Source: Aeromicrobium panaciterrae
GTDB taxonomy: Bacteria > Actinomycetota > Actinomycetes > Propionibacteriales > Nocardioidaceae
Direction of reading: 5' to 3'
NCBI RefSeq assembly: GCF_031457275.1
Contig: NZ_JAVDWH010000001.1
Location: 2,294,001-2,358,000 of the forward strand
Length of the DNA: 64,000 nt
Part shown: positions 1 through 7,862 of the stretch, piece after piece
How the letters are laid out: the number at the start of each line of letters is the position of its first letter
Position numbering within the stretch: the first letter of the stretch is position 1
The notes under the pieces: generated by a model
Databases searched by the model: none
Seen by the model: the letters and a program-made list of their open reading frames with translations, nothing else
What the model was told of the DNA's origin: nothing
Made by a program: the position numbers and the translations under genes

Positions 1-2
1 TC

Positions 3-266
3 ATGGTGCGCGACGTCCCGGAGGACAAGCGTCAGATGTACGACATGGTTGTCGTCGGCCTGGTCCACCGCCTCCTCGACGAGTGGCCCCAGCATGATCC
101 CGTCGGTCCCGCCCGCGTAACGCTGGGCGACATCGCCGCAGGCTATGACGGCGGCGACACGGCCGCGACCGAGCAGGGCGTCGGCATATTGATCGACTAC
201 GACGCGACAGAACACCTCCTGGACGTGTCGCTGATCGACGACCCAGCCACCTTGTTCGGGAACTGA
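3..266 (+). CDS. 3' end of an unidentified gene (partial)
   Basis: An open frame enters at the left edge and stops with TGA at 264-266. The first ATG in frame is at base 3, but the frame is open to the edge, so this is probably the C-terminal part of a longer protein. The visible 87 residues are acidic, without membrane segments or a motif I recognise. The next gene starts one base after the stop, so the two are almost certainly co-transcribed. Since that neighbour looks like a glycosyltransferase, a role in glycan synthesis is possible, but this is inference from context only. Confidence 0.55.
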   Translation: MVRDVPEDKRQMYDMVVVGLVHRLLDEWPQHDPVGPARVTLGDIAAGYDGGDTAATEQGVGILIDYDATEHLLDVSLIDDPATLFGN

Positions 267-267
267 C

Positions 268-2532
268 ATGAATGTCCACATGCAGGTCGGTCGGCGACGC
301 GCACTCCGCGAGACCCTCGCTGCACTTCGCCCGCTGGAACCAACGTCAGTCGCAGTGGTGACGAGCCGGTCTCGTGGGCCTTGGATACGTCGGGCGCACC
401 GCTGGTTCCCGGAAGCCAGCATTTTGGTTTTGTCGCCTGCTGGGCGCGCGTCTGCCGCACGGCCCGCGCTGCAGAACTCGAAGTTCGATGTGGTGATCGA
501 TGACGTCGCCTTCGCTCCGTCCGCCAAGACCATCTGGTGGATGTTGCGACAGGTTGAGGAGCACGGCGCCTACGTCTCGCTCGAGCGGGGCTCGAACCTT
601 GTCGATCGCCTCGCCGAGGTCCAGGCGCCAGTCGACGCGAACATGCGCGAGACCGACCCTTCCTGGGCTCGCACAGCACAACTGCGAGGCGCGCTGGGCG
701 AGGTCACGAGCGGGAAACACATCACCGTCGCCCGTCGACGAGGCCGTCGCTACCTGGTTGACCTGGCGGCCTTCGGCGACGTCTCGCAAGACAGGAGTCT
801 GATCGATCTCGGGTACGTGCACAGCATCGATTCGGTCTGGGTGAGACGACAGGCCACCACCCCCGGCGTGCTAACTGTTCAGGTGAGCAACGAGGGCACG
901 CGCTGGATCGATGTCGCCAAGATCAAGCTGACCGGCGCGAGGCACGTGGGTGTCGGACGCTTCGCCAGGCAGGTGTGGACACGACACGTGCGGCTGGTGA
1001 GTCCTGACGGCGTGGAGATCCGTGACGTCGAGGTGCGAGCACTTCCTGCTGAGAGCAGCTCGACCTTGAGACACAAGCTGGCGGTGTCGCAGCGCACCGA
1101 CGGTTTCGGCGAACGGCTCAACGCCATGGTGGCCGCCATACGCCTTGCCCGGCTGATGGGACTCACCTTCCAGTACTCGTGGACAAACCGGTACGTCGAC
1201 GACGCCTTGCACGCGATCGAGCCCGCCGCCAACATGTTCACGCAGGAGTTCCGCGACACGTACGAGGGCGAGAATGACTCGACCAACATCATCACGCTGG
1301 GGCCCGATGACCAGACCCTTGAAGAGCTGGACCGTCGACTCGTACGCGCGATCGGGCTCTCGTGCAAAAGCCACGGACTTGATCGGCACCTGTCATCGAC
1401 GGACTTTCCCGAGCTAGCCGAGAACTATTCGCGCGAGTTCAGCGAGATCGGGTTCTCTGCCCAACGGCAAGCCGCAGTGGACGCGGCGCGTGAGCTGGAC
1501 CTGGATGACGGCATGGCGGCAATCCATCTGCGCGGCGGTGACCTGATAGTCGGCTTCTTTCGCGAATCATCGCGGTTCATGTCCAAGGCGATGGCCCTCC
1601 CCGTCGCACGTGCGGCGGTCCGGCACCTACATGCGGAAGGCCGGACGGTTCTGGCCGTTGGGCAGGAGCAGGATGTGCTCGACGAGCTGCGAGACACCGA
1701 GGGCGTCATGAGCATCAATGACCTGGCGCAACCGACCTGGACCAGCAGGGCGGACAAGGCGCTGTTCGACCTCACCGTGATGACCCGCGCAGATCTGATG
1801 GTCGCGGCAACAAGTGGCTTCGCCCAGCAAGCTTCCAAGATCTCGGGGCGAGCCGTGGTGAATCCCAACGATCTGTTCTCTGCCGAGCAGCAGCACCGCC
1901 TCATCATTGATGACCTGACCCTCAACGAGAGTCGGTACCACCCGCTCCAGTCGGCCTACGCCTGGTGGTCCGCGTACCACGTGGTCCGACATTCCCTCGA
2001 TGCCGCGGAGGCCTCGCGACTTCTCTCCGCGGCCGGCAGGCTTGACCCGCAGAATCGCCTCTACCCCATCGTCGAGGCCTCGTGGTTCTACCGCGATGGC
2101 CTTGTCGACCAAGGTGACGCCGTGATCGCTGATCGCCTGAGAGCAGAGTGGCGGCTCGACCGGAGGCTCTCGCTGCTCGACCTGTTTGCGTATCGCCGAG
2201 ACAAAGAGAGCATGATCCCTGAGCAGATCGCGCTCTTTGAGCAGGTCGCCGACCATTCCGCGATAGCTCGCCTGATGCTGGCTTCCTGGGCACGCGTGCA
2301 ACCCGACATAGGCCGCGCCCATCAACTCGCGACTGCGGCCGCGGCTGAGTTGTCTTCTGGCTTGTTGGCGGATCTGGACGTCGACCTTGTGGATGCGGTC
2401 TTCACCTCCACGCCGATCCAAGACCATCCGTTCAAGTTGGAGGAACAGACGCAGCAGATCGCCGACGCGACGGCAGCCTGGGAAGCCGCTACTTCGGCCG
2501 CGGAGCCAGATTCGCCAGCGTCTCAGGTTTGA
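268..2532 (+). CDS. Multidomain protein with fucosyltransferase-like core
   Basis: A 754-residue protein of apparently mosaic build. Residues about 20-110 look like a Rossmann or methyltransferase-like fold. Residues about 162-260 resemble an F5/8 type C (discoidin) carbohydrate-binding domain (IDLGYVHSIDSVWV, VSNEGTRWIDV, RHVRLVSPDG). Residues about 265-545 resemble NodZ/GT23-type fucosyltransferases, with TDGFGERLNAMVAAIRLA near the start and HLRGGD at 420-425, the position of the nucleotide-sugar-binding HxRxGD motif. The last 200 residues look helical and TPR-like. A cell-surface glycan role is inferred. Start ATG lies one base after the upstream stop. The 3' end overlaps the convergent aspA gene by 44 bp. 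Confidence 0.6.
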   Translation: MNVHMQVGRRRALRETLAALRPLEPTSVAVVTSRSRGPWIRRAHRWFPEASILVLSPAGRASAARPALQNSKFDVVIDDVAFAPSAKTIWWMLRQVEEHGAYVSLERGSNLVDRLAEVQAPVDANMRETDPSWARTAQLRGALGEVTSGKHITVARRRGRRYLVDLAAFGDVSQDRSLIDLGYVHSIDSVWVRRQATTPGVLTVQVSNEGTRWIDVAKIKLTGARHVGVGRFARQVWTRHVRLVSPDGVEIRDVEVRALPAESSSTLRHKLAVSQRTDGFGERLNAMVAAIRLARLMGLTFQYSWTNRYVDDALHAIEPAANMFTQEFRDTYEGENDSTNIITLGPDDQTLEELDRRLVRAIGLSCKSHGLDRHLSSTDFPELAENYSREFSEIGFSAQRQAAVDAARELDLDDGMAAIHLRGGDLIVGFFRESSRFMSKAMALPVARAAVRHLHAEGRTVLAVGQEQDVLDELRDTEGVMSINDLAQPTWTSRADKALFDLTVMTRADLMVAATSGFAQQASKISGRAVVNPNDLFSAEQQHRLIIDDLTLNESRYHPLQSAYAWWSAYHVVRHSLDAAEASRLLSAAGRLDPQNRLYPIVEASWFYRDGLVDQGDAVIADRLRAEWRLDRRLSLLDLFAYRRDKESMIPEQIALFEQVADHSAIARLMLASWARVQPDIGRAHQLATAAAAELSSGLLADLDVDLVDAVFTSTPIQDHPFKLEEQTQQIADATAAWEAATSAAEPDSPASQV

Positions 2533-3898
2533 GAATCGCCTCAAGCTTCTCGCGCGGCAGCAATCCGCGCTCTAGAACGAGCTCAGCCACACCGCGCCCC
2601 GTGGCCAGCGCCTCCTTGGCGACCTCGGTCGCGGCTGCGTATCCGATGTACGGGTTGAGCGCGGTCACCAGACCGATCGAGTTCTCGACCTCAGCGCGCA
2701 AAAGCTCCACGTTCGCCGTGATGCCGTCGACGCAGCGCTTGGCCAACACCAGCACCGCCTCACGCAGCCGGGAAAGGCCGGCCGACAGCGAGTAGCAAAT
2801 GACCGGCTCAAATGCGTTGAGCTGAAGCTGCCCCCCTTCCGCTGCCATCGAGACCGTGACATCCATGCCGATGATCTGGAAGGCGACCTGGTTGACGACC
2901 TCGGGGATGACAGGGTTGACCTTGCCGGGCATGATGCTCGACCCGGCTTGCACAGCGGGGAGGTTGATCTCGTTGAAGCCTGCGCGTGGTCCGGACGAAA
3001 GGAGTCGCAGGTCATTGCAGATTTTCGAGAGCTTCACCGCGACGCGCTTCAATGTGCCGGAGTGCTGAACGAACGCACCACAATCCTGGGTCGCCTCGAT
3101 CAGGTCGACCGCGCTCTCGAGCGGGAGCCCCGTGAGCTTGGCCAGGTGCCCACAGGCTGAGGGCACGTATCCCGCGGGCGCGTTGAGCATCGTGCCAATC
3201 GCCGTGGCGCCGAGGTTGATCTCGTGCAGCAGCATCACCGACTCGGACAGGCGCGCGCGATCCTCGCCGATCATCAACGAGTAGGTGCGGAATTCCTGGC
3301 CGAGCGTCATCGGCACCGCGTCCTGAAGCTGCGTTCGGCCCATCTTGAGTACGTCGTGGAACTCGTCGGCCTTGGCCGCGAACGAGGCTTCGAGCACTTC
3401 CATCGCGTCGAGCAAAGCGTGAGTCGCCATGATGATCGCGATCTTGACCGCGGTCGGGTAGACGTCGTTGGTCGACTGGCTGAGGTTGATGTGCTCGTTG
3501 GGGTGCAGCGTGTCGTAGTCGCCCTTCTTGTACCCCATCAACTCAAGAGCGCGGTTGGCGATGACCTCGTTGGCGTTCATGTTGGTCGACGTGCCGGCGC
3601 CGCCCTGCATCACATCAACGACAAAATGATCGTGCAGCGCACCCGAGCGGATCTCCTCGCAGGCACCGCGAATTGCTGCGTACCGCTCGTCATCGAGCAG
3701 CCCAAGATCATGGTTCGCAGCAGCGGCAGCCTGCTTGACCGCGGCGAGCGACTCGACGAGGTACGGGCTCACCCCGATGGGGATACCGGTGATGGGAAAG
3801 TTCTCCAACGCCCGCAGGGTGTGTACACCCCAGTAGACGTCGGCAGGAATCTCGCGGTCACCGATCAGATCGTGTTCGGTACGCGTGACAACAGACAT
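2489..3898 (-). CDS. aspA: Aspartate ammonia-lyase
   Basis: Deaminates L-aspartate to fumarate and ammonia. The 469-residue product has the N-terminal pattern of aspartases (TRTEHDLIGDREIPADVYWG) and the fumarase/aspartase signature GSSIMPGKVNP, with the TNDVYPTA substrate-binding stretch before it. I chose the ATG at 3898, preceded by a GGAGG ribosome binding site at suitable spacing, over an in-frame start eight codons upstream that has none. It lies 108 bp downstream of ilvE on the same strand. A perfect 20-bp palindrome in the gap suggests separate regulation. Class II fumarase is the main alternative, but the N-terminus fits AspA better. Confidence 0.9.
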   Translation of the reverse strand: MSVVTRTEHDLIGDREIPADVYWGVHTLRALENFPITGIPIGVSPYLVESLAAVKQAAAAANHDLGLLDDERYAAIRGACEEIRSGALHDHFVVDVMQGGAGTSTNMNANEVIANRALELMGYKKGDYDTLHPNEHINLSQSTNDVYPTAVKIAIIMATHALLDAMEVLEASFAAKADEFHDVLKMGRTQLQDAVPMTLGQEFRTYSLMIGEDRARLSESVMLLHEINLGATAIGTMLNAPAGYVPSACGHLAKLTGLPLESAVDLIEATQDCGAFVQHSGTLKRVAVKLSKICNDLRLLSSGPRAGFNEINLPAVQAGSSIMPGKVNPVIPEVVNQVAFQIIGMDVTVSMAAEGGQLQLNAFEPVICYSLSAGLSRLREAVLVLAKRCVDGITANVELLRAEVENSIGLVTALNPYIGYAAATEVAKEALATGRGVAELVLERGLLPREKLEAILKPETLANLAPRPK

Positions 3899-3981
3899 GT
3901 GCGCCTCCAGTACAAGAGGCACATCGTTGGGCCTCTAGGCCGACACTAGGGCACGACAAGGCTCATTCCGAGCACCCGGTG

Positions 3982-4001
3982 ACTGTACTGGCCAGTACAG
4001 T
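3982..4001. promoter_or_regulatory. 20-bp perfect palindrome upstream of aspA (candidate operator)
   Basis: ACTGTACTGGCCAGTACAGT is a perfect inverted repeat with no loop, between the ilvE stop and the aspA start, about 84 bp before the aspA ATG. Without a loop it is not a terminator; a dimeric repressor or activator site is the natural reading. A weak -10 (TAGTGT, minus strand, around 3946-3951) lies between it and the start codon. The regulator is unknown, and no regulator gene is adjacent. Confidence 0.55.
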
Positions 4002-4006
4002 AAATT

Positions 4007-5110
4007 TCAGGCCGGAAGAACCTGCTGCAACCAGCCGTGACGGTCGGGTGCGCGACCGTACTGGATATCGACCAGAGCGGCCCGGAGCTCAGACGTGACC
4101 TTGCCTGCCTCGCCGTCACCGGGGACAGCCTCCCCGCCCTCCCACTTCAGCGAGCGGATCGGTGTGACGACTGCGGCCGTTCCGCAGGCGAACACCTCAG
4201 TGATCGTGCCGTCGGCACAGCCGTCGCGCCACTCGTCGATGCTGACCCGCCGCTCGACGACTTCGTGTCCGAGGTCGCGTGCCAGCGTGATGAGCGAGTC
4301 GCGGGTGATGCCCTCGAGGATCGAGCCGGAGAGCTCTGGGGTGACGATTGAGCCATCGGACTGAACGTAAAAGAGGTTCATGCCACCCAGCTCCTCGACC
4401 CACTTGTGCTCCGTGGAATCCAGGAACGCAACCTGGGCACAGCCCTGAGCTGCGGCTTCCTGCTGGGGCAGCAGACTCGACGCGTAGTTGCCGCCGCACT
4501 TGGCGGCGCCTGTGCCGCCCGCACCGGCGCGGGCGTACTCAGTCGACAGCCAGATCGAGACAGGCTTGAGACCCTCGGGGAAGTAGGCACCGGCCGGCGA
4601 ACTGATGAGTCCGTACGTGACGTGCTGGCTGGGCCGCACGCCGAGGAACCGCTCCGACGCGAACATGAATGGACGGAGGTACAGACTCTTCTCGTCACCG
4701 TTCGGAACCCATGCCGCGTCGACTTCAATGAGCGCCTTGATTGAACCGATGAACCAATCGGTCGGGAGCTCAGGCAGCGCGAGTCGATGCGCGGACCGCT
4801 GCATCCGCTCGGCATTTGCCTCGGGACGAAACAGCCAGATCGAGCCGTCGGCGTGCGCGTACGCCTTGAGTCCTTCGAAGACTTCCTGGGCGTAATGAAG
4901 AACAGCAGTGGCCGGATCAAGCGTCAGGGGGCCGTAGGGCACGATCCGTGGATAGGCCCAGCCCTCGTCCGGCGTCCACTTGGCCAAGAACATGTGGTCC
5001 GTGAAGTAGTTGCCGAAGCCTGGATTGGCGAGGATCACGCCAAGCTCGTCGCGGGTCCGCGGATGCGGATGCAGCTCGACGGTTGGGGCAAACGCGGGTG
5101 ATGCAGTCAT
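4007..5110 (-). CDS. ilvE: Branched-chain amino acid aminotransferase
   Basis: PLP-dependent transaminase making the last step to leucine, isoleucine and valine with glutamate as donor. The product is about 367 residues, as in group II BCATs. Recognisable parts are GFGNYFTDHMFLAKW near the N-terminus, VLHYAQEVFEGLKAY, the phosphate-site stretch GTGAAKCGGNYA carrying the likely PLP lysine, and LSGSILEGITRDS. A GTG three codons upstream (5119) is an alternative start; neither has a convincing Shine-Dalgarno sequence. It follows leuB with a 43-bp gap and is probably in the same transcript, under the BCAA leader upstream of leuB. Confidence 0.93.
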   Translation of the reverse strand: MTASPAFAPTVELHPHPRTRDELGVILANPGFGNYFTDHMFLAKWTPDEGWAYPRIVPYGPLTLDPATAVLHYAQEVFEGLKAYAHADGSIWLFRPEANAERMQRSAHRLALPELPTDWFIGSIKALIEVDAAWVPNGDEKSLYLRPFMFASERFLGVRPSQHVTYGLISSPAGAYFPEGLKPVSIWLSTEYARAGAGGTGAAKCGGNYASSLLPQQEAAAQGCAQVAFLDSTEHKWVEELGGMNLFYVQSDGSIVTPELSGSILEGITRDSLITLARDLGHEVVERRVSIDEWRDGCADGTITEVFACGTAAVVTPIRSLKWEGGEAVPGDGEAGKVTSELRAALVDIQYGRAPDRHGWLQQVLPA

Positions 5111-5153
5111 AGGAGTCACGGTAGTACTTTCTGAGGTCGGAGGGTAATGGTCG

Positions 5154-6212
5154 TTAACCGACCGCTACGCCTCCGGCCACGCGTGCGGCGATAGCCTCTC
5201 CCACCTCCTCTGTGCTGCGAGGAGAGGTGCCACGTGACGCGATGTCGGACTCGACAGCTGCGTTGATCTGGGCAGCCGCTTCGGGCAGACCCAGGTGATC
5301 GAGAAGGAGTGCGGCCGAAAGGATGGCGGCAGTCGGATCTGCCTTCGACTGTCCGGCGATGTCGGGGGCTGATCCATGGACCGGCTCAAACATGCTCGGT
5401 GCAGTGCCATCGGGGTTGATGTTGCCGCTGGCGGCAACACCAATGCCACCCGTTACGGCGGCGGCGAGGTCGGTCAGGATGTCGCCGAACAGGTTGTCGG
5501 TGACGATCACGTCGAAGCGTGACGGATCAGTGACCAGGAAGATCGTTGCGGCATCGACGTGAAGGTAGTCGACAGCGATGTCGGGGAACTCGGTCGCGAC
5601 AGCGTCGACCGTACGAGTCCACAGGTGTCCGGCGTGGACGAGGACGTTGTTCTTGTGTACCAGGGTGAGCTTCTTGCGAGGCCGAGCCTGGGCGCGGGCG
5701 AACGCATCGCGGACAACGCGCTCGACACCGAATGCCGTGTTGACGCTGACCTCAGTCGCGAGCTCCTGCGGCGTGCCGACGCGGATTGCGCCGCCGTTGC
5801 CGACATAGGGGCCCTCGGTGCCTTCGCGGACCACGACGAAGTCGACGACTCCGGGGTTGGCGAGAGGAGTGGGGACGCCCGGGTAGATCTTCGACGGGCG
5901 CAGGTTGACGTAGTGATCGAGCTCAAAGCGAAGCTTGAGCAGCAGTCCGCGCTCGAGGGTGCCTGAGGGCACGGTCGGATCGCCAACGGCTCCGAGCAGG
6001 ATCGCGTCGTGCGTACGGATCGAAGCGAGCTCAGCGTCAGGGAGGACTTCGCCGGTGGCGTGCCAACGCTTAGCGCCGAGGTTGAACTCGGTCTTGTCGA
6101 AGGCGACACCGTGCTCTGCAGCGACGAGGTCGAGCACCTTGAGTGCCTGGGCAGTGACTTCGGGGCCAATACCGTCACCGGGGATGACAGCAAGCTTGTA
6201 CGTGCGACTCAT
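5154..6212 (-). CDS. leuB: 3-isopropylmalate dehydrogenase
   Basis: Oxidises and decarboxylates 3-isopropylmalate to 2-oxoisocaproate with NAD in leucine synthesis. The 352-residue product begins [15 protein letters not shown] and contains [12 protein letters not shown], the TLVHKNNVL stretch, the metal-binding [16 protein letters not shown] and [15 protein letters not shown], all typical of IPMDH. A second ATG three codons upstream (6221) is possible; neither start has a strong ribosome binding site. It is preceded by a 32-codon ORF and a BCAA leader peptide with a hairpin, so transcription is probably attenuated by BCAA-tRNA supply. ilvE follows. Confidence 0.95.
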   Translation of the reverse strand: MSRTYKLAVIPGDGIGPEVTAQALKVLDLVAAEHGVAFDKTEFNLGAKRWHATGEVLPDAELASIRTHDAILLGAVGDPTVPSGTLERGLLLKLRFELDHYVNLRPSKIYPGVPTPLANPGVVDFVVVREGTEGPYVGNGGAIRVGTPQELATEVSVNTAFGVERVVRDAFARAQARPRKKLTLVHKNNVLVHAGHLWTRTVDAVATEFPDIAVDYLHVDAATIFLVTDPSRFDVIVTDNLFGDILTDLAAAVTGGIGVAASGNINPDGTAPSMFEPVHGSAPDIAGQSKADPTAAILSAALLLDHLGLPEAAAQINAAVESDIASRGTSPRSTEEVGEAIAARVAGGVAVG

Positions 6213-6274
6213 AGGCGTCATTCTACGGTCGTCGTCTCATGATTTGAAACAGCCGTCTTGTCATTTGGGACGCC

Positions 6275-6373
6275 TCAGTTGTCGTCGGGACGGTCGTCGA
6301 ACTCGAGCTCGAGTTCGGGGGTTGGCTCATCACGCAGATGCGCCGGTCCCCACTCCATCAGGTACGGATCCAT
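6275..6373 (-). CDS. Candidate 32-residue acidic small protein between BCAA leader and leuB
   Basis: An ORF of 32 codons starting ATG at 6373, with a near-perfect AAGGAG Shine-Dalgarno at 6381-6386 spaced 7 nt from the start, and ending TGA at 6275. The product begins MDPYLMEWGPAHLRDEP and ends in a strongly acidic tail (ELELEFDDRPDDN). It has no membrane segment. It lies 53-62 bp upstream of leuB on the same strand and downstream of the leader hairpin, so it would be co-transcribed with leuB-ilvE. The ribosome binding site is far better than leuB's own. I do not recognise the family; it could be a real microprotein or a translational coupling device. Confidence 0.5.
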   Translation of the reverse strand: MDPYLMEWGPAHLRDEPTPELELEFDDRPDDN

Positions 6374-6435
6374 GGTCTTGCTCCTTCGTTGATCGCGCCG
6401 ACGGAGGTGGCGGGTCCGCCGTTCCGCCAGACACC

Positions 6436-6454
6436 AAAACCGGAGATCATCCGG
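6436..6454 (-). terminator. Weak hairpin with U4 tail in the leuB leader
   Basis: On the minus strand CCGGA and TCCGG flank a 5-nt loop and are followed directly by TTTT. The stem is only 5 bp, so this is a weak candidate for the terminator arm of the leuB attenuator, lying between the leader peptide and the 32-codon ORF. The stronger GC-rich hairpin at 6533-6568 lacks a U-tract. Confidence 0.25.
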
Positions 6455-6532
6455 AAAGGAGAAAGAGATGCATCAACAGATCAGATCGTGATCTGGATCC
6501 CTGCGGCGGAACGGCGAGCCAATGCCGAAACT

Positions 6533-6568
6533 CCGCGGCAGGGGTGGCCCTAAGAGGCCCTGCCGCGG
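6533..6568 (-). promoter_or_regulatory. Attenuator-type hairpin overlapping the leuB leader peptide
   Basis: CCGCGGCAGGG at 6533-6543 and its exact reverse complement at 6558-6568 form an 11-bp stem with a 14-nt loop. On the minus strand the stem overlaps the last codons and the stop of the BCAA leader peptide, so a ribosome stalled on the Leu-Val-Val-Ile codons would leave the stem free to rearrange, while one reaching the stop would cover its 5' arm. Only a short GUUUC follows, so whether it is itself the terminator is uncertain. Confidence 0.6.
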
Positions 6569-6600
6569 CAAGCGATTACTACGAGCTGCTGCTTCCGCAT
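6550..6600 (-). CDS. BCAA leader peptide of the leuB-ilvE transcript
   Basis: A 16-codon ORF, MRKQQLVVIACRGRAS, on the minus strand with stop TAG at 6550-6552. The run Leu-Val-Val-Ile just before a strong hairpin is what is known for ribosome-mediated BCAA attenuators in Actinobacteria, for example the ilvB leader of Corynebacterium with its run of valines. There is no Shine-Dalgarno, but a TACTCT -10 (6607-6612) ends 6 nt before the ATG, which would put transcription start on the A of the ATG and make the leader leaderless. The ilvB leader here has the same layout. Confidence 0.7.
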   Translation of the reverse strand: MRKQQLVVIACRGRAS

Positions 6601-6606
6601 GTGTCG

Positions 6607-6612
6607 AGAGTA
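6607..6612 (-). promoter_or_regulatory. -10 element of the leuB leader transcript
   Basis: TACTCT on the minus strand, 6 nt before the leader peptide ATG. The -35 region is poor (CGGACG at 18-bp spacing). The inferred start site is 6600. Confidence 0.45.
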
Positions 6613-6716
6613 GACCGACCATTGCTGCTACGTCCGCATTTCTTCGCCGAGTCTCGATTGACGAGACGATTTGAGAGCGCCGCCAGACGTCAGTCAGTCA
6701 TGCGACACTGTCTGGC

Positions 6717-7280
6717 GTGAGCGCGCCAGCGGAAGTCCCCGAGATCGTTTCGAGCACGCTCGACCTGTCTCGCCAGCGCGGATTCATCACGTCGATTCGC
6801 AACGAGACCGGTCGATTGCTTGCCGCGCTCGCTGCCTCGCGTACGGGAACACTCGCCGAACTAGGCACCGGCTGCGGTGTCGGTTCGGCCTGGCTGTCGA
6901 GCGGCGCTCCGAAGGATGCCCGGATTGTCAGCGCCGAGCTCGACCCAGCTCTGGCCGAAGACGTTCAGAAGATCTTCGCCGAGACGCCCAATGTGGACGT
7001 CATCGCCGGCGACTGGTCGACGCTGGAGCAGTACGCACCGTTCTCGCTGTTGTTCGTTGACGTTCGCGAGGTCATGGAAGCCATCGACGTGTTCGCCGAT
7101 CTCCTTGAGCCAGGCGGCATCGTCGTGCTCGACGACTTCGAGCCGTCAGCGTTCTGGCCGCCCATCGTCGAGGGTCGCGTCGACACCATTCGTGAGCGCT
7201 GGCTGACCGACGATCGGTTCGCTGCCGTCGAGATGCTCATCGACGTCGACGCCTCGCTCATCATCGCCACTCGCCGCTGA
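6717..7280 (+). CDS. Class I SAM-dependent methyltransferase (O-methyltransferase-like)
   Basis: A 187-residue protein with the Rossmann methyltransferase core. Motif I is LAELGTGCGVGSAWL (about residues 41-55), an acidic residue ends the second strand (VSAELDPAL), and PFSLLFVDV and LEPGGIVVLDDFEP follow in the positions of motifs IV to VI. The layout resembles the O-methyltransferase family 3 / YrrM group; the substrate cannot be read. Start is GTG at 6717 with a weak GACACT -10 just upstream, so it may be leaderless. Its 3' end overlaps the convergent yczE-like gene by 135 bp. Confidence 0.8.
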   Translation: MSAPAEVPEIVSSTLDLSRQRGFITSIRNETGRLLAALAASRTGTLAELGTGCGVGSAWLSSGAPKDARIVSAELDPALAEDVQKIFAETPNVDVIAGDWSTLEQYAPFSLLFVDVREVMEAIDVFADLLEPGGIVVLDDFEPSAFWPPIVEGRVDTIRERWLTDDRFAAVEMLIDVDASLIIATRR

Positions 7281-7862
7281 CAGGTCGATCTGCGCCAACG
7301 GCAGGAAGAACTGCACGATCGGGCCGATCGTCAGGGCGTACAGGACCGTTCCGACGCCGACCGTTCCGCCGAGCAGGAAGCCGACCACGAGGACGGTGAC
7401 CTCAATCGTGGTGCGCCAGAAGCGAACGCTTCGCCGAGTCCGCTTGACCAGGGCGAGCCACAGCCCATCGCGCGGTCCCGGTCCGAGCTGAGCACCGATG
7501 TAGAGCGCGCCGGCAAAGCCGTTTCCGACGACTCCCCCGACGAGAAGGAGACCGCGCAGCCAGATGTTGTCCGGCTGGGTGATCACGGCGATGCCCAAGT
7601 CAGCAGCAAGTCCGATGATGATGACGTTGAGGACTGTGCCGATGCCTGGGATCTGCTTGAGCGGGATCCAGAGCAGCAGGACGATCGCACCCGTCACGAT
7701 GACTACTTGTCCAAAAGTCAGCGGCGCCTGCTCGGCCACGCCTTCATGGAAGACGTCCCATGGGTCAAGGCCGAGAGTCGACTCGACCATCATCGCCATC
7801 GTGAATCCGTAGAGGAACAGCCCAGCGATGAGACGAACGAGCCGCTCTGGCATGCGCGTCAT
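7146..7862 (-). CDS. yczE: YczE-like (YitT-related) integral membrane protein
   Basis: A 238-residue membrane protein with about five hydrophobic segments (GLFLYGFTMAMMV, FGQVVIVTGAIVLLLWI, VLNVIIIGLAADLGIAV, LLLVGGVVGNGFAGALYIGA, VLVVGFLLGGTVGVGTVLY) and the family-like GLDPWDVFHEG and GPGPRDGLW turns. I chose ATG 7862 because it forms an ATGA overlap with the upstream small membrane protein gene; ATG 7886 is the alternative. YczE genes are often found beside MocR-type regulators, as here; transport of a vitamin B6-related compound has been suggested for such pairs but is unproven. The last 45 residues, antisense to the methyltransferase gene, are hydrophilic and exceed the usual family length. 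Confidence 0.8.
   Translation of the reverse strand: MTRMPERLVRLIAGLFLYGFTMAMMVESTLGLDPWDVFHEGVAEQAPLTFGQVVIVTGAIVLLLWIPLKQIPGIGTVLNVIIIGLAADLGIAVITQPDNIWLRGLLLVGGVVGNGFAGALYIGAQLGPGPRDGLWLALVKRTRRSVRFWRTTIEVTVLVVGFLLGGTVGVGTVLYALTIGPIVQFFLPLAQIDLSAASGDDERGVDVDEHLDGSEPIVGQPALTNGVDATLDDGRPER

Larger units (their letters stand above)
6374..6716. other. 343-bp intergenic leader region between leuB unit and methyltransferase gene
   Basis: This gap holds the minus-strand BCAA leader, its hairpins and promoter. It also has an 8-bp inverted repeat CGCCAGAC / GTCTGGCG at 6681-6688 and 6710-6717, the second arm touching the start codon of the plus-strand methyltransferase, which could be an operator for that gene. 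Nothing else recognisable was found. Confidence 0.5.

Noticed and set aside
6470-6493. Plus-strand uORF MHQQIRS with AAAGGAG site upstream of the methyltransferase
   Set aside because: Good ribosome binding site, but no regulatory amino-acid run; more than 200 bp from the methyltransferase start, and the region is better explained by the minus-strand leader.
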